Shown here: piece by piece, positions 28,901 through 37,448 of the stretch
Layout of the letters: every line of letters begins with the position of its first letter
Position numbering within the stretch: position 1 is the first letter of the stretch
Source of the DNA: Elusimicrobia bacterium RIFOXYA2_FULL_47_53
GTDB taxonomy: Bacteria; Elusimicrobiota; Endomicrobiia; Endomicrobiales; XYA2-FULL-47-53
Direction of reading: 5' to 3'
Assembly (NCBI GenBank): GCA_001800315.1
Contig: MGVE01000014.1
Coordinates: forward strand, 1 to 64,000
Length of the DNA: 64,000 bases
Notes under the pieces: model-generated
Databases searched by the model: none
What the model was told of the DNA's origin: nothing
The model's input: the letters and a program-made list of their open reading frames with translations, nothing else
Position numbers and translations under genes: made by a program

Positions 28901-31900
28901 GGCGACCTGGACCTCGCCTGTGGTAATAGTAATCAGACTAATCGCGTTTACCGGAACAATGGTGACAACACATTTAGCTCAATATGGGGTAGCGCTGAAC
29001 TTGAAAACACCAAGAGTATGGCTTGGGGTGACTACGACAACGATGGTGACCTTGATCTTGCCTGTGGAAATGCTGATCAAACTAACCGGGTTTACCGAAA
29101 CAATGGTAATGACACATTCAGTTCAATATGGAACAGCGTAGAGACTGAAGGTACGAAAAGCGTTGCCTGGGGAGATTATGATAATGACGGAGATCTGGAT
29201 TTATCATCGTCAGGTGGGACTAGCGGACAACCTAACAGAATTTATAGAAACGATGGCAACGACACTTTTGTCTCTGTGTGGAGCAGTCCCGTAGGGCATG
29301 ATAATTTTTGTTTATCTTTCGGAGACTATGATAATGACGGTGACCTTGATTTAGCATGTGGTGTTGGGTCTTATCTAAGCAAGCCAAATCTTGTGTATCG
29401 TAATAATGGAAATGGAACATTTACGACAATTTGGAGCAGCCCTCAATCAGAAGTGAGTAATAGTGTTGCCTGGGGCGACTATGACAATGACGGCGATTTG
29501 GATATGGCTTGCGGTAACTTGGGTAAATCAAATAGCATTTATCGAAACATGTACGCCGAGTATAATACAGTAAATTCCACGCCGGTGGCGCCCGCAAACC
29601 TTACCGAGGTGTACAGTTCCGCGAACCATACAGTAGAACTGCGCTGGGATGCCGGCAGCGACGCCGAGACTACGGTTGCCGACGGCCTGTATTACGAGGT
29701 GCGTGTCGGTTCAGCTCTTGCCGTGCCAAACGGCATAGTCAGCGGCGAGTACGGCTCGCCGCTTATGGGGAACCACATAAGGCCCAAGACCGGAGCCTCA
29801 CAACTTGGATATAGCTTAAACACAGCCCGTTTACGCGACGGTGTCACCTATTATTGGAGCGTAAGAACAATAGATACCGGCTTACGCAAGAGCAGTTGGA
29901 CAACAACAGCTGATTTCTTCATACAGGACGCGCCGGGTGATATAACAACGCTTACAGCGGCCAAGTCCGGGCAGATAAGGCTTTCCTGGATAGCGCCGGC
30001 CGCTAACGGATACAATGTAAACACCGGAACGGCAAGCTACTACCAAATACAATATTCCACATATACGCCGTTTGTGTGGGGCGATTCGCGAAACACCGTG
30101 TGGGCAGTCAACCGCTCGGTGACGGGCCTATGCGGCAAACAAGAGAGTGAGATGATAACCGGCTTAAAACCCGAGACAAGCTACTATTTCGCCATACGCA
30201 CCTTTGATGCCAACGGCAACTACGGCATATCAAACATATCAACTGCAACTGCCGGCGCGTTTTATCTGTTGTGGAATACAGAAGCTATTAAAAACACGGA
30301 ATCAATTGTTTGGGGTGACTACGATAACGATGGCGACCTTGATTTTGCGGTTGGAAATTGGGGCCAGCCAAAACAAGTGTATCGCAATGACAGCAACGCG
30401 ACATTTCCTCTTGTCTGGAGCAGCGCGGAGAGCGAACAGATATATTATTTAGCCTGGGGCGACTGTGACAACGACGGCGACCTTGATTTGGCTTGTGCTA
30501 ATTACAACCAGGCAAAGCGTGTTTATCGCAACAATGGCGGCGACACATTTAGCTCAATTTGGAACAGCACTGAGATTGAGAGCACCACAAGCATAGCCTG
30601 GGGCGACTGTGACAACGACGGCGATTTGGATCTGTTCTGCGGGAATCTTGGTCATGGCAACCGTGTTTATCGCAACAACGGTAATGCAACATTTGAATCC
30701 GTTTGGCAGGCTTCTGTTGTTGAACCATCCTATGAGATTGCGTTGGGAGATTATGACAACGATGGATATTTGGATTTTGTTTGCGGGACACAATTCGGCG
30801 GCAATCCGATTTATAGAAATAATCACGATAACACATTTTCTGTAATTTGGGATGCATCGTCATTTGATACAAAGAGCATGGTATGGGGGGATTACGACAA
30901 CGACGGGGATCTGGATCTCGCCTGCGGGAATAATGGTTATAACCGGGTTTACCGCAACGATGATGGCGATAACTTTGTTTCAGTCTGGGTCAGCCAACTT
31001 AATGAAGGTACCATTAGGGTGTCTTGGGGTGACTATGACAATGACGGTGATCTGGACTTGGCTTGCGCAAACGCTGGAAATCAGACCAATCGTATTTACA
31101 GAAACAATGGGAATGAAACATTTAGCTCAATCTGGAACAGTCCTGAGACAGATACTTCCACAAGTTTTGCCTGGGGCGATTACGACAATGACGGTGACAT
31201 AGACCTCATTGCGGGTAATTATGGCCAGGTCAGCCGAGTTTACCGCAACATGTACGCCGAGTATAATACAGTAAATTCCACGCCGGTGGCGCCCGGCGGG
31301 CTTACCGCGTCCACAAGCAGTTATATGCATTTGTTTACATGGAACGCGGCAAGCGACACCGAAAGTTCCGCGGCTTCGCTATACTACAATGTCAGGGTAG
31401 GCACAGCTTCCGGCTTAAACGGCGAAGTGTCCGGCAAAGACAGCTCGCCGCTTATGGGCAACTATCTGCGCCCTAAAGTAAACGGAAGCCAGCTTGGCGT
31501 AAAAGTATCGCTTACCGGCGAAACCTCGTATTACTGGTCGGTACAGACAATTGATACGGGACTGCGAAAAAGCACCTGGTCGGCGGAACAGGTGTGTTAT
31601 TTTGATATTCCGCCGGTTGGCATAACCAACCTGACAGCCCTTGCCGGAAACGGAAGCATAACGCTGAAATGGACCGCGCCCGGTAACGACGGCCCCTACA
31701 ATAGCAATGCCGGCGGGAAATACACCGTTAAATACACAACCTCGGGCGCCATAGACGACGAAACGAAGTTTACAAACGCATCGTTATATGTAAGCACCTG
31801 GACACCGATAACCCAGGGCCTCTACGAGTCGCAGGCCCTAACCGGCCTTAACGAGGGGACCTACTATTTCAGCGTTAAAACGCAGGACGCGAAGGGAAAC

Positions 31901-34900
31901 CTCTCGGTTCTGTCTAACAGCGACGCTTATGCCATTTCCGCGGGATCAATAAGTTTAGTGGCTTTTGCGACCAGCTCGCAGACGGTTGTAGCGGGCCTTC
32001 AGTCCGCGGTAATGACTCTACAGCTGCGGGATCAGTACAACAACGCTGTAAACGCCAAGAATGACACGCAGATAAACCTCGGTTCAACCTCCGGCGGAGC
32101 TGATTTTTCTTCTGACGGAGCGGTCTGGGGCGTGGCATCGCTTACTATACCTACCGGCTCAAACAGCGTAAATTTCTATTACAAGGATACCGTAACAGGG
32201 TATCCGCTTCTTACCGCAACGCCGTCGGGCGAAACCTGGACGCCGGCAACCCAGAGCGTTACGATAACAAACGACTCGGCAAACCATTTTACGGTCACCT
32301 ATTCGGGCGATGTACAGGTGCTGGCCTCAAAATCGTTTATCGTGACCGCCTACGACCAGTACAACAACATAGCCAGGGATTATACCGGCACAGCGGATTT
32401 TGTCTGTGTTACCGGCAGCGCCACTATAACGCCTTCCTCGCATACCTTTACCTCCGGCGACCTGGGGATTTACACGGTTTCGGTCTATGATAACCGCGTT
32501 GAAAGCGTGCAGGTAAAGTCCACGGACCGCGCGACGCCTTCCATAACAGGAACCAGTTCCGCGCTCTGGTTTAACGGAACCTATGTTTCCGGTGTGTATC
32601 AGATAATAGCCTCAGAGGTTTCACAGAGCCAGGTTGACGCGCCGATTTTGAGGTTTGACCTGAAAGCCTCAAGCGGGACCTCGGCGCTGACCAGGATAAA
32701 GTTAGACCTTACCGGCAGCGCGGTAAGCGCCGATGTTGCCCGAGTGAACATTTACCGCGATAACGGCAACGGGAACTTTGTGCCGGCAGAGGATGTGCTT
32801 ATCGGCTCAAACACCTTCTCGGGCGGCACGACAACAGTGAATGTTTCCACCGAGACGCTTAACTCGTCGCTTAAAATATATTATGTGGCCTACGACCTGG
32901 CCAGCGGCGCGACGGTTGACTCTACGATAGGCGCGCGGATTAACACGATATCGTATTTTACTTTCACAAGCGGCCTGCCTATGGGCATAAACTACATACC
33001 CGTGTTGTCGTCAACAGCGGCGATTATCGGCACCCCCCGTGTTGTGACAGTAAATCCCACCGATACGCCGCCGGCGGGCAACGAGGTAATTCAGGGGCAG
33101 AACAATGTAAGCATTCTGCGTCTTGAAATGTTTACCGACCTTGGCGCCGTGACCTGGCAGCAGGCGCGCGTAAACAAGAAAGGAACCTGCGCCGACGCCG
33201 ATATAAGCCGCATAGGTCTGTGGCGCGACAATAACAGCGACGGGCTGTTCCAGAACAACTTTGACACATTCCTCTCTTCGGGCGCGCTCAGCGCGGGCTC
33301 GGTATATCTGGCGGTCAACGATTCCATTGAAATCAGCACGAAAACATATTTCTTTGTCGCTGATATATCGCCGAGCGCGGGCACCGAGGTTTCGTTTGGC
33401 CTTGAATGCACCCAGAACAGCTACTTTACGGTAAACTCGCCGCACCTGGTTTCCAACGCTACATTCCCTATAACCTCAAGCACCAGCACCATAAAACCTA
33501 CAACCGATATTCTGACCGTAACGGCCCAGGACAAAGCGCCCACGGACTCCATACAGGGCACAACAAATGTGGAGATGCTAAAACTAACGCTTAGCGTAAA
33601 CGCCAACGGCGTTATCTGGACGGGCTTGAAGCTGGACCGCACCGGCACGGCAACAGACAGCGATATTTCAGCTATTAAAGTGTTCTACGATTCCAACGCC
33701 GACGGCATTTTCCAGTCCACCGACACTTTGGTCAGCAACGGAAACGATTTATTTATTTCGGGTTCCGCCAACCTTATACTTGCCTCGCCCCAGACAATAT
33801 TGTCCGGAGCCAATAAAACATACTTTGTCGCGCTTAATATCGCGGCGGGCGCCACGCTGTCAAACACCGTGGGTTTAAGCCTCGCGACTTCAAACTATTT
33901 CGTGCTTTCCGCGCCCGACTACACCGCCTCAACCAATTTCCCTATAGCTAATGTGACTCCGACAAACATAACCGAGTACGCCGACACTGTTGTCGTGGTA
34001 TCAAGCAACGCCGCTCCAGCCGGTGCAAACCAGAGCGAAACGCTTTCCATGCTGTGGCTTAAGATGTCAACCTCGTATTCCAACGCTACGCTGACAAATA
34101 TTAGAATTGACCGTTTCAGCTCAGCTTCCGACAGCGATGTTAAATCCGTTTCCATAAGGCGCGACCTGAACGGCAACGGCGTCAACGATGTCGGCGACCA
34201 GACCATAAGCTCCGGCAACGATGTTTTCTCGGACAACACGGTTAACATAGCTCTTACTACCCAGCAGACAATTAACACAAGCACGCAGACCTATTTTGTG
34301 GTTGTTGTCCTGAGCTCAAGCGTTCCTCCGGCTTCAACACTTGGCGTAAGGCTGATTTCAAAAGACTATGTTACGGTTAACGCGCCCAATGTTGTTTCCA
34401 CCTCAGGGTTCCCGCACACATCTTCGCTTGTGACTATAGCCGAGCCGCCCTCGGTTGTGACGGTCATACCGGAAAACCTTATGCCGGCGGCGGTTTCGCA
34501 GGGCGATACTCTTGTGCCGGTACTAAAAATGGTGCTCCAGGCTAACCAGTATAACGCTACGCTCAGGAGCATAAGGCTTAATCTTTCCGGCACCGGCGCT
34601 TACAGCGATATAAGCCATGTAAAGATTTATAAGGATAATAACGCGAACTTTTCGTTTGACCCGGCCTCGGACCTGCTTATTTCGGGAGGCTCGGACAGCT
34701 TTGACGCCACAAAGATTGTGACCGTCACACTTACGCCGTCGCAGACGGTGACAACCAGTTCCTGCGCGTATTTCGCGGTTTACGATATAAGCGAAACCGC
34801 GTCCAATTCAACCGTCGGAGCGACGCTTTCAAGCGAGGGATATTTTACCTTTGACAGCCCCGACGCGGCAGGTTCCGCTAACTTCCCGATAAATTCTTCG

Positions 34901-36820
34901 CTTGCCACGATAAATGCCACAGTTGACACGCTGGCTGTTACGCCCGTTGACGCCGCTCCCCCGTCGGTTATCCAGGCCGATACTAATAAGCCGCTTATCC
35001 GCATGAGCCTTGTCACCGACAACCGCCAGGTAGTCTGGACCGCTCTTAGAGTTAAACTCGGCGGAACCTGCTCGGACGGCGATATCGCCGGCGTTAAAAT
35101 ATACCTTGACGCCGACGCTGATAATACGCTTATAGTAAGTTCGGATACACTGCTGAGCCCGTCCTTCGGGTTTGCCGGCGGGTTTGCAGATATTACGCTT
35201 GCAAGCCCCGAGACTCTCTCTACAGTCTCAAAAACATATTTCATTGCCGCCGACATCAGCCAGACGGCCTCGGCGGGAGCTACCGTCGGCATAGTCAGCT
35301 CCGGCACATATTTTACGGTAATCTCGCCGGACCTTGTGGCGCCCGTCGGCTTTAACTCCACCCCGGCAACTGTGATAGAACAACCTGACACTGTAACGGC
35401 CTCAAGGGTGAACCTTGCCGGTTCTACGGTTGACCAGGACAAACAGAACGCTCCCTTCCTGAAACTTAATATGGCAACCGATCACGACAGCGCCCCAATG
35501 ACAAGCATCAGGATTTATAAAACCGGAACTTTAAGCGATGCCCTGATTAAAGCCGTCAAAATATATTATGACGCCGACGGGAATAGTACCCTGGATACCG
35601 CGAAGGATTCTCTTGTATCAAGCGGAAGCGATGTTTTTGGCTCAAGCCAGTGCGTCCTGGCGCTGACAGCCCAGCTTATCGGCGCGGCTTCAAAGGGGTA
35701 CTTCGTTGCTCTTGACATTGATGCCAACGCCACGGTCGGCGCTACGGTCGGTGTCAGGCTTTTAAGCAGTTCTTATATTACCATTACAAGCCCTGATACG
35801 ATGTCGGCGTCTAACTTCCCGCTTGAGTCAAACCTTTCCACAGTTCGCGATATTCGCACCCCCTTAACCCCGGAGGTTTTTGACGAGGGCGATTATACTT
35901 ATGACTTTGAGCATATAAGGGCCTCCTGGACCTCTTCGGTTATCTCGGGAACTATTACAGACAGCCGGTTTGCCGTCGGCACAACTTCAAACACAACCGA
36001 TGTCGTCGCCTGGACTACAAACGGCACCGAGGCAAACATCAGCGTAAACGGGCTGGGCCTTAAAAATGAGAAAACATATTTCGTTCTGGTTAAAGCCAAG
36101 AGCAACTATGGTTTATGGAGTGAGGTCGGCGTCAGCGACGGCATAACGGTTGACCTGGTGGAGCCGAGAGTAAATTCAAAGCCGGAAATTATAAAAGGCA
36201 GGGATACGCTTGTGATTAATTTTCCGGCCGTGACGGTTGGTACTTCTAGCATAACATGCTATGAGTTGCAGGAACGGCAGGGAGTGTATCCGAGGTGGAT
36301 AACGGTATCAACAAAAACCTTTGATTCGCCTGCTTCTACGGCAAGAAAAAAGGCGCTCGGAATTTTCGCGGCGAGCCAGGACCTGAGCGTGACTTTCACG
36401 AACAAGGCACCAAGCACCTACTTCTACCGCGTGAGGGCTTTAAACGGCGCGGGCAAATGGTCCGAGTTCAGCGAGGCCGCGCGCGTGGTCTTCGGGCTTT
36501 TATCGGACAATGTTATAAGCGAAGTCTCAAATTATCCAAATCCGTTTGATTCGCGAAAGGAAACCTCGGTAATACTCTACAATCTTAATCAGGATACTGA
36601 TGTGGATTTAAAAATTTATAGTTTGTTCGGCTCGCTTGTGCGCTCCATGCATTTTGCTTCCGGCGCTGAAGGCGGCTGGGCCGGCAGTAACGAAATTAAA
36701 TGGGACGGAAAAGACGACAACGGCAGTTTCGTAAGCCACGGCGGTTATATCGCGCTGATTACTGCCAAGAACAAAGGCAATAATAATATTGTAAGGCACA
36801 AGATAGCCGTGATACATTGA
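22868..36820 (+). CDS. Giant exported FG-GAP/Fn3 repeat protein with FlgD-like C-terminus
   Basis: 4650 aa, one frame. GTG start at 22868 with a GGGGGAG tract just upstream. About 45 unusual N-terminal residues precede a signal-like helix (about 50-70, ending ISAA). Five units of about 1.7 kb follow, beginning near 23095, 24809, 26506, 28210 and 29930. Each has an Fn3 domain (GDITxL...TSYYFAIR), seven FG-GAP/VCBS blades and a second Fn3-like domain (LTEVYSSANH...YYWSVRTIDTG). I count 35 blades, each with a DYDNDGDLDL-type calcium loop and a VYRNNGDGTF strand, so five seven-bladed propellers are expected. From about 31600 come another Fn3 domain, two Ig-like domains (RDQYNNAV, YDQYNNIA), seven repeats of about 150 aa (32600-35850) with Ca-loop-like DxNxDG segments, two more Fn3-like domains and a C-terminal FlgD/T9SS-like domain with YPNPF near residue 4557. 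Probably a surface adhesin or polysaccharide-binding protein; the ligand is unknown. Confidence 0.93.
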   Translation: MAKLTQFNRVFSTVKRLLSNAFFFFFRETSPNSHFPHNTGSSINSYFPLKSLLSLAILLSLSIFRTMPISAADTVTPPGDITSLAAAKSGQISLTWAAPGADGYDTADKASYYQIQYSSFTPFVWGDSRNTVWAVNRSVTGFAGAPETEMITSLRPETSYYFAIRAFDSTGNFGSSNLSTATASAFYSLWTATETGTVRCISVGDYDNDGLADVASGNAGADRIYKNMGNGAFVVVWNSAESETSGSVFWGDYDNDGDLDLACGNIINQVNRVYRNNGGGAFALIWTSSESEDTRSLAWGDYDNDGLLDLAAGNYAQVNRIYRNNGNNTFVSVWTSAETENTRSLIWGDYDNDGDLDLACANDLQTNRVYRNNGDGSFSPIWNSPDAEETYTMFWGDYDNDGDLDLSCANDGQTNRVYRNNGDNTFTSIWNSPETENSGNFTWGDYDNDGDLDLACGNAYHARRVYRNNGDATFSSIWSSPEIESSGSLFWIDADNDGDLDIINGSNDSNDKRLRLYRNMYAEYNTVNSTPVAPANLTEVYSSANHTVELRWDAGSDAETAVADGLYYEVRVGSDIAVPNGIVSGEYGSPLMGNHIRPKTGASQLGYSLNTARLRDGVTYYWSVRTIDTGLRKSSWTTTADFFIQDAPGDITTLTAVKSGQISLSWTAPAANGYNVNTGTASYYQLQYSTVSPFAWGDSRNTVWAVNRSVTGLCGKPETEMITGLKPETSYYFAIRTFDANGNYGISNISTATAGAFYSAWISTETENTSNIAWGDYDNDGDLDMVCANVNQYDRVYQNNGNGTFTSVWNTPDMLATFGCSWGDYNNDGYLDLALGHYSGSQPLKVYKNNGNSTFTNIWSGSNESIRETAWGDYDNDGDLDIACARYNLSNRVYRNNGDGTFSAVWDSADVSNHESLFWGDYDNDGDLDLASASTSEIPRVYRNDGDNIFSPVWSGTGGSWTFSWGDFDNDGDLDIAIGHNSAKRVYRNDGGSTFNQVWISPDTDFTGSAAWGDYNNDGYLDLLYANSSNYGKRVYRGNGDGTFSSMWVSPELDSNVFAVWGDYDNDGDLDFACANNGANRLYRNMYAEFSTINSTPVAPANLTEVYSSANHTVELRWTAGSDAETAVADGLYYEVRVGSDIAVPNGIVSGEYGSPLMGNHIRPKTGASQLGFSLNTARLRDGVTYYWSVRTIDTGLRKSSWTTTADFFIQDAPGDITSLTAAKSGQIRLSWIAPAANGYNVNTGTASYYQIQYSTVSPFAWGDSRNTVWAVNRSVTGLCGKPETEMITGLKPETSYYFAIRTFDANGNYGISNISTATAGAFYSVWSSTETVNSLSAAWGDYDNDGDLDITSGDSGYVSRIYRNNGNGTFISIWNTPQSKITASIAWGDYDNDGDLDLLLGNYSSDANYLYRNNGDGTFTSVWNTAETEETRSVDWGDYDNDGDLDIACGNSYQTNRVYRNNGNDTFTSVWNSVETDNTMCIAWGDYDNDGDLDLACGNGWQPNRVYRNNGDNTFSAIWNSAETEDTSSMTWGDYDNDGDLDLACGNDGQTNRVYRNNGDGTFSSIWNSAELEDTRSVVWGDYDNDGYLDLAAGNSGNQMDRVYRNNGNETFTAIWGGSKTEPTNCIVYGDYDNDGDLDLACIANGTNRVYRNMYAEYNTVNSTPVAPANLTEVYSSANHTIELRWDAGSDAETAVADGLYYEVRVGSDIAVPNGIVSGEYGSPLMGNHIRPKTGASQLGYSLNTARLRDGVTYYWSVRTIDTGLRKSSWTTTADFFIQDAPGDITTLTAAKSGQIRLSWTAPAANGYNVNTGTASYYQIQYSTVSPFAWGDSRNTVWAVNRSVTGLCGKAETEMITGLKPETSYYFAIRTFDANGNYGISNISTATAGAFYSAWNSAELEQTYSMAWGDYDNDGDQDLACGNSGQTNRVYRNNGDSTFTSIWNSAELESTTSVAWGDYDNDGDLDLACGNNGQTNRVYRNNGNDTFSSIWNSPETEQTYSIAWGDYDNDGDLDLACGNSNQTNRVYRNNGDNTFSSIWGSAELENTKSMAWGDYDNDGDLDLACGNADQTNRVYRNNGNDTFSSIWNSVETEGTKSVAWGDYDNDGDLDLSSSGGTSGQPNRIYRNDGNDTFVSVWSSPVGHDNFCLSFGDYDNDGDLDLACGVGSYLSKPNLVYRNNGNGTFTTIWSSPQSEVSNSVAWGDYDNDGDLDMACGNLGKSNSIYRNMYAEYNTVNSTPVAPANLTEVYSSANHTVELRWDAGSDAETTVADGLYYEVRVGSALAVPNGIVSGEYGSPLMGNHIRPKTGASQLGYSLNTARLRDGVTYYWSVRTIDTGLRKSSWTTTADFFIQDAPGDITTLTAAKSGQIRLSWIAPAANGYNVNTGTASYYQIQYSTYTPFVWGDSRNTVWAVNRSVTGLCGKQESEMITGLKPETSYYFAIRTFDANGNYGISNISTATAGAFYLLWNTEAIKNTESIVWGDYDNDGDLDFAVGNWGQPKQVYRNDSNATFPLVWSSAESEQIYYLAWGDCDNDGDLDLACANYNQAKRVYRNNGGDTFSSIWNSTEIESTTSIAWGDCDNDGDLDLFCGNLGHGNRVYRNNGNATFESVWQASVVEPSYEIALGDYDNDGYLDFVCGTQFGGNPIYRNNHDNTFSVIWDASSFDTKSMVWGDYDNDGDLDLACGNNGYNRVYRNDDGDNFVSVWVSQLNEGTIRVSWGDYDNDGDLDLACANAGNQTNRIYRNNGNETFSSIWNSPETDTSTSFAWGDYDNDGDIDLIAGNYGQVSRVYRNMYAEYNTVNSTPVAPGGLTASTSSYMHLFTWNAASDTESSAASLYYNVRVGTASGLNGEVSGKDSSPLMGNYLRPKVNGSQLGVKVSLTGETSYYWSVQTIDTGLRKSTWSAEQVCYFDIPPVGITNLTALAGNGSITLKWTAPGNDGPYNSNAGGKYTVKYTTSGAIDDETKFTNASLYVSTWTPITQGLYESQALTGLNEGTYYFSVKTQDAKGNLSVLSNSDAYAISAGSISLVAFATSSQTVVAGLQSAVMTLQLRDQYNNAVNAKNDTQINLGSTSGGADFSSDGAVWGVASLTIPTGSNSVNFYYKDTVTGYPLLTATPSGETWTPATQSVTITNDSANHFTVTYSGDVQVLASKSFIVTAYDQYNNIARDYTGTADFVCVTGSATITPSSHTFTSGDLGIYTVSVYDNRVESVQVKSTDRATPSITGTSSALWFNGTYVSGVYQIIASEVSQSQVDAPILRFDLKASSGTSALTRIKLDLTGSAVSADVARVNIYRDNGNGNFVPAEDVLIGSNTFSGGTTTVNVSTETLNSSLKIYYVAYDLASGATVDSTIGARINTISYFTFTSGLPMGINYIPVLSSTAAIIGTPRVVTVNPTDTPPAGNEVIQGQNNVSILRLEMFTDLGAVTWQQARVNKKGTCADADISRIGLWRDNNSDGLFQNNFDTFLSSGALSAGSVYLAVNDSIEISTKTYFFVADISPSAGTEVSFGLECTQNSYFTVNSPHLVSNATFPITSSTSTIKPTTDILTVTAQDKAPTDSIQGTTNVEMLKLTLSVNANGVIWTGLKLDRTGTATDSDISAIKVFYDSNADGIFQSTDTLVSNGNDLFISGSANLILASPQTILSGANKTYFVALNIAAGATLSNTVGLSLATSNYFVLSAPDYTASTNFPIANVTPTNITEYADTVVVVSSNAAPAGANQSETLSMLWLKMSTSYSNATLTNIRIDRFSSASDSDVKSVSIRRDLNGNGVNDVGDQTISSGNDVFSDNTVNIALTTQQTINTSTQTYFVVVVLSSSVPPASTLGVRLISKDYVTVNAPNVVSTSGFPHTSSLVTIAEPPSVVTVIPENLMPAAVSQGDTLVPVLKMVLQANQYNATLRSIRLNLSGTGAYSDISHVKIYKDNNANFSFDPASDLLISGGSDSFDATKIVTVTLTPSQTVTTSSCAYFAVYDISETASNSTVGATLSSEGYFTFDSPDAAGSANFPINSSLATINATVDTLAVTPVDAAPPSVIQADTNKPLIRMSLVTDNRQVVWTALRVKLGGTCSDGDIAGVKIYLDADADNTLIVSSDTLLSPSFGFAGGFADITLASPETLSTVSKTYFIAADISQTASAGATVGIVSSGTYFTVISPDLVAPVGFNSTPATVIEQPDTVTASRVNLAGSTVDQDKQNAPFLKLNMATDHDSAPMTSIRIYKTGTLSDALIKAVKIYYDADGNSTLDTAKDSLVSSGSDVFGSSQCVLALTAQLIGAASKGYFVALDIDANATVGATVGVRLLSSSYITITSPDTMSASNFPLESNLSTVRDIRTPLTPEVFDEGDYTYDFEHIRASWTSSVISGTITDSRFAVGTTSNTTDVVAWTTNGTEANISVNGLGLKNEKTYFVLVKAKSNYGLWSEVGVSDGITVDLVEPRVNSKPEIIKGRDTLVINFPAVTVGTSSITCYELQERQGVYPRWITVSTKTFDSPASTARKKALGIFAASQDLSVTFTNKAPSTYFYRVRALNGAGKWSEFSEAARVVFGLLSDNVISEVSNYPNPFDSRKETSVILYNLNQDTDVDLKIYSLFGSLVRSMHFASGAEGGWAGSNEIKWDGKDDNGSFVSHGGYIALITAKNKGNNNIVRHKIAVIH
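23095..31620 (+). repeat. Five 1.7 kb tandem units inside the FG-GAP gene
   Basis: The propeller plus Fn3 module repeats five times with a period of about 1.68-1.72 kb. Parts of the linker are nearly identical at DNA level (for example around 24456, 26154, 27857, 29577 and 31270, all reading CCACGCC[CG]GTGGC), while the blades differ more. Such repeats allow unit gain or loss by recombination and can collapse in assembly. Confidence 0.92.
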
Positions 36821-36830
36821 TTATTTGGTC

Positions 36831-37430
36831 TGTCATTCCTGCAAAAGCAGGAATCCAGAATTAAAAGTTCTTTCAAAAAGAAACAAAGTCGCGGGGCTGC
36901 TGCCCCTGCACCCCGTTCTAACTTTCTTTGGGTGCGCAAAGAAAGTTAATAAAGAAACGCACCCCTAAGGCTATTCGTTTGAAATATTTCGGCACCTGCG
37001 GAACTCGCCCGCCAAAAGACCGGCGGACTCAGACAGTCCTCGCTGAAATCCCCGAAATATTTCTCACTCATGGACAGCCTTAAAGGGGAGCAGAAGGACA
37101 AATACTTGAATTATTTGCTTTGTTGCGAAAAGCGTCAGGGTCTGCGAATCAGTAGAAATGCTATATTTCATCAAGTCTGTCATTCCGGAAATATTCTGTC
37201 CGGAATCCACAAACGCCGTCGTTCTGATCTCCCGTAGGGAGAGAAGAATCTCGTAGTGAAAATATGTCATTCCTGCGAAAGCAGGAATCCAGAAAAACCT
37301 CTGGATACCAGCTTCCGCTGGCATGACGACATGAAGAGGTTCGTTGTTCACTTAGAACTTACAACTTAAAATGTTCTGTCCGGAATCCAGAAGTGTTGTC
37401 CAGCAGAAGTTGCGGATGCGCCGTAGTGTC
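36831..37430. repeat. Repeat cluster between FG-GAP gene and PorV-like gene
   Basis: No gene. It contains a TCATTCCTGC/GCAGGAAT palindrome right after the giant's stop (36832-36858), then a copy of the long 'CTTTCTTTGGG' element (about 36863-37090) with the AAAGTCGCGGGGCTGCTGCC start. Further 'TCATTCC' palindromes lie at about 37178-37208 and 37266-37296, with a 'TCTCCCGTAGGGAGA' hairpin at about 37226-37245. A last half element at 37371-37393 runs up to the next gene's leader. Confidence 0.88.
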
Positions 37431-37448
37431 AGTAATTCAGGAAACATT

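Noticed and set aside
32600-35850. Dockerin domains
   Set aside because: Only one calcium-loop-like segment occurs per repeat and the rest is beta-rich; dockerins have paired loops in about 60-70 residues.
7968-36820. Two giant genes as fusion or missed-stop artefacts
   Set aside because: Each is a single intact frame of about 14 kb with consistent codon use and ordered, repeated domains; no internal frameshift was needed.
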